Below are positions 1 through 5,474 of a stretch of 6,598 nucleotides of DNA, piece after piece. The notes below the pieces were generated by a model. It did not search any database. It had not been told where the DNA came from and worked only from the letters and a program-made list of their open reading frames with translations. Numbering within the stretch: position 1 is the first letter of the stretch; every line of letters begins with the position of its first letter. A program made the position numbers and the translations under genes. The DNA lies in assembly GCA_943330985.1 (NCBI GenBank), contig CALQJV010000074.1:1-6598 (forward strand), in the 5' to 3' direction. Source of the stretch: Chitinophaga pinensis (GTDB lineage: Bacteria; Bacteroidota; Bacteroidia; M30B66).

Positions 1-112
1 GCCCCGCCCACCACAAGGGGCCCCGCTGCACACCGGCGGCCCCCAGCACGGCAAACACGAACTGCGCAGCGCGCGAGGTATGAAACGCGCAATGCGAAAA
101 ATAGCGGTGGTA
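1..112 (-). pseudogene. Acyl-CoA/fatty-acid delta-9 desaturase, internal fragment running off the left edge
   Basis: Read from 112 down to 2, one frame stays open and gives YHRYFSH, then FHTSRAAQF, then a short hydrophobic stretch and QRGPLWW. This order is typical of membrane-bound delta-9 (stearoyl-CoA type) desaturases. HRYFSH is the first di-iron histidine box (HxxxxH), and the QxGPLWW motif normally lies just before the second box (HRxHH), which would fall beyond position 1. These enzymes insert a double bond into saturated acyl chains at the membrane. The piece has no N-terminus: the residue before the conserved Tyr is Phe where the family usually has Gly, and the frame meets a TAA a few codons further upstream (134-132). 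Codons are strongly GC-ending (about 73% GC over 1-90), unlike every other gene in the window. It is therefore foreign DNA, either a transferred remnant or a chimeric contig end. Family assignment is fairly safe; its status as a true pseudogene is not. Confidence 0.68.
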
Positions 113-113
113 A

Positions 114-212
114 AAAATGATGCCTGCCGGAAATTATACTTTCAGAAGTAGTTTCATTGATCAATCAGGAAAGAAACACGTCAAGAAAGGAAGAGTTCTT
201 TTGTTTGGATAA
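114..212 (+). pseudogene. C-terminal remnant of a secreted protein, resembling a gliding-motility/T9SS C-terminal domain
   Basis: After a TAA at 111-113 the frame reads about 32 residues to the TAA at 210-212. It contains PAGNYTFRSSF, then GKKHVKKGRVLLF. The pattern P-x-G-x-Y-x-F, a GKK turn, and K-G-x-V-x-L near the stop is what I recall for the end of the gliding motility-associated C-terminal (CHU_C, TIGR04131) domain, which directs proteins through the type IX secretion system of Bacteroidota. The full domain is about 85-90 residues, so only the last third is here. Two ATG codons (117 and 120) could start a 31-residue peptide, but the match to the end of a larger domain makes a truncated tail more likely. 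Composition matches the rest of the window, so it probably belongs to the host genome, and its missing 5' part was replaced by the GC-rich desaturase piece. It converges on the hydrolase gene, with stop codons 12 bp apart. Confidence 0.45.
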
Positions 213-224
213 TTTTGAATCGGA

Positions 225-986
225 TTAGCAATCCAGAATCATTCCATCGTAAGCAATTTTTATAAAAGACGGTAGTTCCGCTTCAACTTCTTCATGTAAG
301 CCCATTTGATGGCTAACATGGGTTAAATATGCCTGTTCTGGTTTGATGTATTTCAATAGGGAAACCGCTTCATCGAGAGTAAAATGCGATGGATGGGTTT
401 CTTTGCGAAGCGCATTCAACACAACAATCTTGCTTCCCTTCATTTTATCAATTTCTTCAGATGCAATTTCTTTTGCATCAGTTACATAACAAAAATCCCT
501 TAATCTATATCCCAAAACTGGCATTTTATAATGCGATACAGCAATTGGAATGATGTGCTCCCCCAATAATTCGAATGGGGAATTGTTTATTGGGTGAAGA
601 TTTACAAGTGGAATTCCTGGATAATTATCGTTCGCAAAAATATAGGCAAATTCTCTACGAATGGCTTCCTCAACATGGGCGGTCAAGTACAAATCCATGT
701 GCTTTTTTTGGAAGAAATTAAACGCACGTATATCATCCAATCCGGCAATATGATCTTTGTGCTCATGCGTATATAAAACGGCATCCAATTTATCTACCCG
801 AGCGCGTAACATCTGTTGCCTAAAGTCTGGACCTGTATCTATAAGTATATGATTGTTGTTGCTTTCAATGAGAATAGAGCAGCGTAGTCGATTGTCCCGA
901 AAGTCGGACGATACACAAACTTCGCATTTACATGAAATAACTGGAACACCCTGCGAGGTACCTGTTCCTAAAAAAGTGACTTTCAT
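225..986 (-). CDS. PhnP-like MBL-fold metallo-hydrolase
   Basis: A complete 253-residue metallo-beta-lactamase-fold hydrolase, the usual length for the PhnP/cyclic-phosphodiesterase-like branch. Visible features are the N-terminal GTGTSQGVP (residues 7-15), the dinuclear metal motif THEHKDH (73-79, HxHxDH), His152, Asp170 after a VT pair, and a C-terminal LTHVSH (221-226) followed by AYDGM. CKCEVC (19-24) has the same CxCxxC spacing that, as I recall, holds a structural zinc with a C-terminal His in E. coli PhnP; His226 could be that ligand. PhnP opens a cyclic ribose phosphate in phosphonate breakdown, but no phn genes are visible here, so the substrate is unknown; a phosphodiester or cyclic nucleotide is plausible. 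No signal peptide, so cytoplasmic. Start is the ATG at 986-984, immediately before the conserved KVTFLGTGTS. It is divergent from lpxB with 71 bp between the starts. Confidence 0.85.
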   Translation of the reverse strand: MKVTFLGTGTSQGVPVISCKCEVCVSSDFRDNRLRCSILIESNNNHILIDTGPDFRQQMLRARVDKLDAVLYTHEHKDHIAGLDDIRAFNFFQKKHMDLYLTAHVEEAIRREFAYIFANDNYPGIPLVNLHPINNSPFELLGEHIIPIAVSHYKMPVLGYRLRDFCYVTDAKEIASEEIDKMKGSKIVVLNALRKETHPSHFTLDEAVSLLKYIKPEQAYLTHVSHQMGLHEEVEAELPSFIKIAYDGMILDC

Positions 987-1057
987 GCTTCAAACCTACA
1001 TAATTTTTATTTTCTCTTGAGCTTTATTCATCTGAATCGTTTTCTTTGCTTAAAATT

Positions 1058-2173
1058 ATGAAATACTACGTTATCTCAGGTGAAGCATCGGGAGATCTTC
1101 ATGGAAGTAATTTACTTCGCGCATTAAAGAACGAAGATGCTCATGCCGAATTCCGCGTTTGGGGAGGCGACTTAATGGTTCAAGCGGGTGCGGATTTAGT
1201 AAAACATTACCGCGATTTGGCATTTATGGGATTTACGGAAGTGCTCATGAATTTGCCTACAATCATCCGAAATATTCGTTTTTGTAAACAAGACATACTT
1301 CAATACAATCCAGATGTTCTCATTTTAATTGATTATCCGGGTTTTAATCTTCGGATTGCTGAATTCGCATTTAAAAACAACATTCGCGTATTCTATTATA
1401 TATCACCACAAATTTGGGCTTGGAAACAAAGTCGTGTGCATAAAATTAAGAAAGTCGTTAATCGCATGTATGTGATTCTCCCTTTCGAGAAAGAGTTTTA
1501 TGCACGTTATCAAGTAGACGTTAGTTTTGTAGGACATCCTTTGTTAGATGCAGTGGATCAATTTAAACTCGATTCAACATTTCGAATACGACACAATTTA
1601 AAAGACCTTCCAATTATTGCTTTGTTACCAGGAAGTCGTGAGCAAGAAATATCGCGCATGCTCCCTGAAATGCTCAAAAGTATCGCATCTTACACGCATC
1701 ATATTCCTGTTATTGCCGCAGCTCCTTCCATTACATTGGAAAAATATAAAATTTGGGCCAAGGGATTTCCTGTACATATTATAAGTGGTGAAACCTATCA
1801 GCTTTTAGCGCATGCCCAAGCAGCTGTGGTTACTTCGGGAACTGCTACTTTAGAAACTGCATTATTTATGGTGCCTGAAGTGGTCTGTTACAAGGGAGGT
1901 GAAATTTCTTATTGGCTTGCTCGTCGCCTTATTAAAGTCCGTTTTATTTCATTGGTGAATTTAATTCTTGATCGCATGGTTGTAAAAGAGTTAATTCAAT
2001 CAGAAATGAATGAATCACGGATTCGAGAAAATTTAGATGCAATTTTATACGAAGGAAATAATCGCACGTCCATGTTGCAGGAATATATAGAACTACGAAA
2101 GCAATTAGGAGGAATAGGAGCATCGGAACGAACAGCAAAAGACATGGTAAATCGATTGAAAATGAAGGATTAA
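1058..2173 (+). CDS. lpxB: Lipid-A-disaccharide synthase
   Basis: LpxB, a GT19-family glycosyltransferase, joins UDP-2,3-diacylglucosamine to lipid X to form the tetra-acyl disaccharide 1-phosphate of lipid A, at the inner face of the inner membrane. The ATG at 1058 gives 371 residues, close to the family norm, and begins directly with the conserved KYYVISGEASGDLHG. A TTG at 1046 would add four residues with no family support. Further signatures are MGFTEV (57-62), DYPGFN (92-97), SPQIWAW (116-122), FVGHPL (157-162), LLPGSREQEI (189-198) and TSGTATLET (259-267). Asp92 and Arg194 appear to match E. coli Asp98 and Arg201, reported as needed for activity. The gene is intact. No ribosome binding site is visible, as usual in Bacteroidota. 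It is followed after 35 bp by the SpoIID-domain gene on the same strand, and the two are probably co-transcribed. No other lipid A genes are in the window. Confidence 0.95.
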   Translation: MKYYVISGEASGDLHGSNLLRALKNEDAHAEFRVWGGDLMVQAGADLVKHYRDLAFMGFTEVLMNLPTIIRNIRFCKQDILQYNPDVLILIDYPGFNLRIAEFAFKNNIRVFYYISPQIWAWKQSRVHKIKKVVNRMYVILPFEKEFYARYQVDVSFVGHPLLDAVDQFKLDSTFRIRHNLKDLPIIALLPGSREQEISRMLPEMLKSIASYTHHIPVIAAAPSITLEKYKIWAKGFPVHIISGETYQLLAHAQAAVVTSGTATLETALFMVPEVVCYKGGEISYWLARRLIKVRFISLVNLILDRMVVKELIQSEMNESRIRENLDAILYEGNNRTSMLQEYIELRKQLGGIGASERTAKDMVNRLKMKD

Positions 2174-2208
2174 TTGAGTGTTTCGATAATACACGTAATT
2201 TTATACCG

Positions 2209-3348
2209 ATGTTTCGATACTTCATAGTGCTCCATTTTTTCTTTCTTTTTCATTGTGCAATTGCGCAAGAAAATACGTTGAAAATTGGATTGTTCCGAGC
2301 ATCTATCATCAAAGAAATCTCGATTGAATTAAGTGAACATTCTCAAATTATTACCCAATCCAACCTTTCAATTTGGGGAACAAAAAAACGCCCTAAATTT
2401 CAATTGAAAGCCCAAAGGAATAGGGTTGAAGTATTTCAGAATGATTTGTTTCTAGGAAGTTTAAAACAGGTTGAGTGTTCTTCCATGGAAAGATTCTCTG
2501 TATTAATGAAACCCATTCAACCCAATTATAAGGGCAATAAATATTCAGGTCAATTACGCGTTACTTCCGAAAATGGCGCCTTGAAAATTATTAATTTTAT
2601 CGATGAAGTTGATTATTTAACGGGTGTTTTACGCGGCGAAGTTGGATACGATAAATCCAATGCGCTTTACGAAGTGCATGCAATTTTATCGAGAACTTAT
2701 GCTCGTTTTTACAAGAATAGACACCGTTCCGAAGGATTCGAATTGTGTGATCAAACACATTGCCAAGTTTTTAAAGGCTACTACGAATATAAACCCTATC
2801 AACAAGCTATTCTTTCGACCCAAAACATAGTGGTGCTTGATAGTGTGAAAGGCGATTTAGCGGAGTTGTTATTTCATTCCAATTGTGGTGGACAAACATG
2901 TGCGTCGGAAGATGTTTGGAAATCGATGTTAACTTATTGCCGAAGTGTGCGCGATACATTTTGCTTAAGCGGTCAGCAAGCAACTTGGCAAAAACAAATT
3001 TCCTTGGATATTTTTTGTAATAAACTCAACATTGGAATTCCAATTGATTCCATAGCACAAAATTCATTATGCGAAGCTATTTGCAGCTTTTCATTCAGTC
3101 GCCCAGAAGTATTGAATATTGGAAATAAGAAATTTAATACAATAGAATTGCGAACGAGACTGAGTTTAAAATCGACATGGTTTGATTGGGAATGCAAAGG
3201 CGATAGTGTTTATTTATTCGGAAGGGGCTTTGGGCATGGCGTTGGAATGTGTCAAGAAGGCGCCATTCGGATGTCTGAACTTGGCTATTCTCCAAGTCAA
3301 ATAATTAAACATTATTACAGAAATGTCATCATTGCCGAAAGAGATTGA
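2209..3348 (+). CDS. Exported SpoIID/LytB-domain protein, probable lytic transglycosylase
   Basis: A 379-residue exported protein. Residues 1-19 form a signal peptide (hydrophobic FIVLHFFFLF core, likely cleavage after AIA). Cys16 is not in a proper lipobox, so a lipoprotein is unlikely. The SpoIID domain covers about 115-372: FIDEVDYLTGVLRGEVG (130-146) with the expected catalytic Glu144, then HAILSRTYA (157-165), CDQTHCQVFKG (180-190), FHSNCGGQT (222-230) and the terminal signature GRGFGHGVGMCQEGA (338-352) before HYYRNV. SpoIID proteins cleave glycan strands of peptidoglycan, acting on chains stripped of stem peptides. In spore formers this serves engulfment; here the host is a non-sporulating Gram-negative, so a periplasmic wall-remodelling role is inferred. 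The CxxxHC cluster (180-185) resembles a zinc site described for a clostridial SpoIID. The mature part has 12 cysteines, many for an exported protein. It lies 35 bp after lpxB with no promoter evident between them. Confidence 0.85.
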   Translation: MFRYFIVLHFFFLFHCAIAQENTLKIGLFRASIIKEISIELSEHSQIITQSNLSIWGTKKRPKFQLKAQRNRVEVFQNDLFLGSLKQVECSSMERFSVLMKPIQPNYKGNKYSGQLRVTSENGALKIINFIDEVDYLTGVLRGEVGYDKSNALYEVHAILSRTYARFYKNRHRSEGFELCDQTHCQVFKGYYEYKPYQQAILSTQNIVVLDSVKGDLAELLFHSNCGGQTCASEDVWKSMLTYCRSVRDTFCLSGQQATWQKQISLDIFCNKLNIGIPIDSIAQNSLCEAICSFSFSRPEVLNIGNKKFNTIELRTRLSLKSTWFDWECKGDSVYLFGRGFGHGVGMCQEGAIRMSELGYSPSQIIKHYYRNVIIAERD

Positions 3349-3683
3349 ATTCGAAAAGCAGTTATTAATTCAAATACATAATCCGATTATTTAATTTATC
3401 AATATGTAATTAATGCTATCGATAACTATTTAAAACCTTGTTAGGTAAGGAGTTTTATTTCGTATTGTGAGAAAATCAACACTTCTAATTTGCTGAAATA
3501 TATTGAAATGTGACTTTAAAATGATTTATCATAAATATTTCTCAAGAAATTTACCCGTTTCATTTTATTATTAGATTAAAATGAGATTTAAATTTCAATT
3601 AAATATTCGAATTTATTAAATTAATATAAATTTATATATCATAATATCAATTAGATATGAGTAAAATAATTTTATTTATTTAA

Positions 3684-3700
3684 ATAACTTAACAAGTTAT
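3684..3700. repeat. Perfect 7-bp inverted repeat, possible operator
   Basis: ATAACTT and AAGTTAT face each other across the 3-base spacer AAC, five bases upstream of the -33 element of the promoter at 3706. The position just upstream of the promoter would suit an operator or activator site. Very high local AT content raises the odds of chance palindromes, but this one has C:G pairs inside both arms. Confidence 0.35.
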
Positions 3701-3705
3701 ATGTA

Positions 3706-3732
3706 TTGTATAAAAAAAATAAAATACATTTG
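3706..3732 (+). promoter_or_regulatory. Bacteroidota-type promoter of the AT-hook gene
   Basis: TACATTTG at 3725-3732 matches the -7 consensus TAnnTTTG exactly. TTG at 3706-3708 lies 16 bases upstream, slightly shorter than the usual spacing, and would serve as the -33 element. Transcription would begin near 3738, giving a short A/T-only leader of about 18 bases with no Shine-Dalgarno before the ATG at 3756. Confidence 0.65.
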
Positions 3733-3755
3733 TCAAAATAATTATATATATAAAC

Positions 3756-4859
3756 ATGGCAAAAAACATCGAATTCTCTGTTGAGGAAATGTCTGAACTT
3801 CACGCATTTTACACCATGGAAATGGAAAAAATGGAGTTAAGATTAAAAGCAATTAAATCAATAATTGCAAAAATTGGTAGTGCTCCTCAAAAAAGAGGAC
3901 CTAAGCCATCTACTCAAAAACAATTTAAAAATGATGGAGATTCGGAATTAGTTGAAATAAATAAAATCAAGGTAGCTGGTCGTAAACCAGGCCGTCCGGC
4001 TAAAGTAAAAGCAATATCCACAGAGCCTAAAATTATAAAACGTCGAGGTCGTCCAGCAAAAATTAAAAGTGAAATTGTTACTTTAGAATCGACAACAACT
4101 GCAGTCGTTTCAACTGTGCCTAAAAAACGTGGACCTAAACCAGGTGCGAAATACAAAAAATCAGCTATTAAAAAAACAGGAGTAACTAAATCGCCTAAAG
4201 TTAAATTACCAAAAGCGGAAATTAAGAAATCTGTTTCGGTTGAATCATCTACATTATTAAATGTTCAAGATTCTCCAAAAAAACGTGGTCCCAAACCGGG
4301 TGCGAAATACAAAAAGGCAACAACTAAGAAAACACGTGTTGCTAAAACTTCAAAAGTTAAATTGGCGAAAATTGATAATACCAAACCTGCTTCTGTTAAA
4401 ACATCAGAGGTAAGTTCTCCAGCAAAAGATTCTTCCAAAAAACGTGGTCCTAAACTAGGCGCGAAGTACATTAAACGAGCTGTTGAAGCAAAACCATCAA
4501 TCAAAACAAAAATAGATTCAACGGTAGTTAAAAATGAAAAATCGGCTTCTAAAAAACCGAAACTATCTAAAGCCCCTAAGACATCAAAGAAAGTAAGTTC
4601 TGTTAAATCTCCGGAAGTTGTTTCAGAAGTTGTTGAATCAAAGCCAGCAGCTATTAATAATGAAATTAAAGCGCTTAAATTAACTGTTGCTAAATTAACA
4701 AAACCCAAAGCTGTTAAAGTTGCGAAAGCTGTTGTGCTAAAATCGACTAAAGCAAAGGCAGTTAAAGTGAATAACTCTGCAAAGAAATCTTCTGTAGTGA
4801 AAGTTAAAGCTCCGGCAAAAGTGGTTTCTAAAGATGCTTCAATTGAACCTCAAGCATAA
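3756..4859 (+). CDS. Lysine-rich AT-hook-like repeat protein, probable nucleoid/DNA-binding protein
   Basis: I do not recognise a named family. The 367-residue product has 83 lysines (23%) and no Cys or Trp. Residues 1-41 form a helical module with hydrophobics at seven-residue spacing (Ile5, Met12, Tyr19, Met26, Ile33, Ile40), which suggests a coiled coil or oligomerisation surface. The rest is a disordered-looking basic tail rich in K, S, A, V and P. AT-hook-like motifs are KRGPKP (46-51), RKPGRPAK (76-83), RRGRPAK (96-102), and KKRGPKPGAKYKK at 123-135 and 175-187, with a variant at 228-240. The two GRP-containing ones are closest to the canonical hook. SPKK (173-176) recalls the minor-groove motif of histone H1. 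Residues after 240 are H1-like K/A/V/S sequence with a repeated KAVKV. An oligomerising N-terminus plus minor-groove binders is the general plan of nucleoid proteins and silencers such as Lsr2 and H-NS; that role is inference. It has its own promoter and terminator, so it is monocistronic. Confidence 0.8.
   Translation: MAKNIEFSVEEMSELHAFYTMEMEKMELRLKAIKSIIAKIGSAPQKRGPKPSTQKQFKNDGDSELVEINKIKVAGRKPGRPAKVKAISTEPKIIKRRGRPAKIKSEIVTLESTTTAVVSTVPKKRGPKPGAKYKKSAIKKTGVTKSPKVKLPKAEIKKSVSVESSTLLNVQDSPKKRGPKPGAKYKKATTKKTRVAKTSKVKLAKIDNTKPASVKTSEVSSPAKDSSKKRGPKLGAKYIKRAVEAKPSIKTKIDSTVVKNEKSASKKPKLSKAPKTSKKVSSVKSPEVVSEVVESKPAAINNEIKALKLTVAKLTKPKAVKVAKAVVLKSTKAKAVKVNNSAKKSSVVKVKAPAKVVSKDASIEPQA
4119..4592 (+). 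repeat. Three tandem in-frame repeats of 156-159 bp inside the AT-hook gene
   Basis: Units begin at 4119, 4275 and about 4434 (residues 122, 174 and 227), so periods are 52 and 53 residues. Each opens with KKRGPK(P/L)GAKY, continues with a Lys-rich stretch (units 1 and 2 share KVKL at the same offset) and ends in an acidic, Ser-rich linker (NVQDS, PAKDS). The first 40 bases of units 1 and 2 are nearly identical; unit 3 has diverged and its end is not sharply defined. This indicates internal duplication that multiplied the DNA-binding motif. Confidence 0.7.
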
Positions 4860-4880
4860 TTCAAATTGATTATATTTTAT

Positions 4881-4915
4881 ACGGCAGTTTCTAATTATAG
4901 AGACTGCCGTTTTTT
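4881..4915 (+). terminator. Rho-independent terminator after the AT-hook gene
   Basis: A 12-bp stem pairs 4881-4892 (ACGGCAGTTTCT) with 4899-4910 (AGAGACTGCCGT), with one T-G wobble and a 6-base AT loop, followed directly by a T-run through 4915. It lies 21 bases after the stop codon. The opposite strand lacks a T-run on its exit side, so it acts on plus-strand transcription only and separates this gene from the acetyltransferase unit. Confidence 0.92.
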
Positions 4916-4926
4916 ATTCACTAATG

Positions 4927-4956
4927 TTGTTTATTAATTCAATCAAAATAGCATTG
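4927..4956 (+). promoter_or_regulatory. Candidate promoter of the acetyltransferase-aspartate kinase unit
   Basis: TTG at 4927-4929 and TAGCATTG at 4949-4956 are separated by 19 bases, matching the Bacteroidota -33/-7 layout with one mismatch to TAnnTTTG. The site lies between the terminator and the ATG at 4989, where a promoter is required. Transcription would start near 4962. Confidence 0.4.
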
Positions 4957-4988
4957 CAGATCCATTCCTCCTGCTGTACATTAGCAGC

Positions 4989-5474
4989 ATGAATTTTCTC
5001 ATAGAACCTGCTCTCCCAATTGATATTCCTCATGTACTTTCTCTAATTAAGCAATTGGCTTTGTATGAGAAAGCTCCCAATGAAGTCACTGTTACCCACG
5101 AAATCCTACTTCGAGATGGCTTTGGGGAACATAAAATCTTTGATTGTTTTGTTGCACGCTCTGAAGAAAATGCCATTGTCGGAATGGCGCTTTATTACAC
5201 CAAATACTCTACTTGGAAGGGGCGTTGTATTTATTTGGAAGATATTATTGTTGATCAAGAATTTCGTGGAAAAGGTATCGGAAAAGAATTGTTCCGTTCG
5301 GTATATCAAGTTGCACGAACCACCCAAGCTGGCCGTCTCGAATGGCAAGTATTAGATTGGAATGAGCCCGCAATTGGCTTTTATAAGCGATTTAAAGCAC
5401 ATTTCGATTCCGAATGGATTAATTGCAAGTTTACCTATGAACAAATGCAACAAATAAGCCCGGAGCAATTATGA
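4989..5474 (+). CDS. GNAT N-acetyltransferase, SSAT/thialysine acetyltransferase-like
   Basis: A 161-residue single-domain GNAT enzyme that transfers acetyl from acetyl-CoA to an amine. Strand beta-4 reads IYLEDIIV (81-88), followed by the acetyl-CoA pyrophosphate loop RGKGIG (93-98). LEWQVLDWNEPAIGFYKRF (117-135) is the hallmark of the diamine/spermidine acetyltransferase (SAT1/SSAT2-like) branch, with Tyr132 at the position of the general-acid tyrosine. The N-terminal LALYEKAPNEVTVT (23-36) also fits that branch. Substrates of relatives include polyamines and thialysine, so the true substrate is open; the family call is firm. It is cytoplasmic, with no signal or membrane segment. The ATG at 4989 has no Shine-Dalgarno, and a small hairpin (CTGCT against AGCAG, 4971-4987) sits just before it. 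Its stop shares four bases with the start of the aspartate kinase (ATGA, 5471-5474), so the two are translationally coupled. Confidence 0.88.
   Translation: MNFLIEPALPIDIPHVLSLIKQLALYEKAPNEVTVTHEILLRDGFGEHKIFDCFVARSEENAIVGMALYYTKYSTWKGRCIYLEDIIVDQEFRGKGIGKELFRSVYQVARTTQAGRLEWQVLDWNEPAIGFYKRFKAHFDSEWINCKFTYEQMQQISPEQL

Larger units (their letters stand above)
3349..3755. other. 407-bp AT-rich intergenic region
   Basis: By direct count about 71 of 407 bases are G or C (17%), falling to 16 of 155 (10%) over 3601-3755. I see no convincing coding frame, tRNA or other RNA gene. It contains a poor hairpin with a short T-run at 3432-3456 (AAAACCTT against AAGG-AG-TTTT, 2-nt bulge) that might end the lpxB-spoIID transcript, a 14-bp AT-only palindrome at 3624-3637, a perfect inverted repeat at 3684-3700 and a clear promoter at 3706-3732. 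The rightmost part is far more AT-rich than an ordinary promoter needs. Since the next gene encodes an AT-hook-type protein, this region is a candidate binding site for it. Confidence 0.8.

Noticed and set aside
222..234. GGATT/AATCC hairpin between the convergent genes as a terminator
   Set aside because: Only five pairs, overlapping the hydrolase stop codon, and no T-run on either exit side.
991..998. TAGGTTTG on the minus strand as the promoter of the PhnP-like gene
   Set aside because: It matches TAnnTTTG but lies four bases from the ATG, and no TTG is found at the -33 distance, so it would need a leaderless transcript.
1017..1048. TTG...TTTCTTTG as the lpxB promoter
   Set aside because: The -7 element lacks the TA, spacing is 21 and the transcript would begin nearly at the ATG. 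The real promoter was not identified.
1944..2225. 93-codon minus-strand open frame over the end of lpxB
   Set aside because: Lies opposite the conserved LpxB C-terminus and the next gene's start; hydrophobic stretches reflect antisense codons. No promoter or family match.
3432..3456. Terminator of the lpxB-spoIID transcript
   Set aside because: Weak AT-rich stem with a 2-base bulge, 83 bases past the stop; noted in the intergenic entry but not called as a separate feature.
3349..3755. Origin of replication or CRISPR-like element in the AT-rich gap
   Set aside because: No DnaA-box cluster and no regularly spaced repeats; AT-richness alone is not enough.
4265..4708. 147-codon open frame on the minus strand inside the AT-hook gene
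   Set aside because: It is the antisense of the Lys-rich repeats; AAA/AAG codons rarely give stops in reverse. It repeats with the same period and has no start context or family resemblance.
4965..4974. CCTCCT before the acetyltransferase as a ribosome binding site, or its reverse as one for a minus-strand gene
   Set aside because: On the plus strand it is the anti-SD, not the SD, sequence. On the minus strand the frame after it ends within about eight codons.
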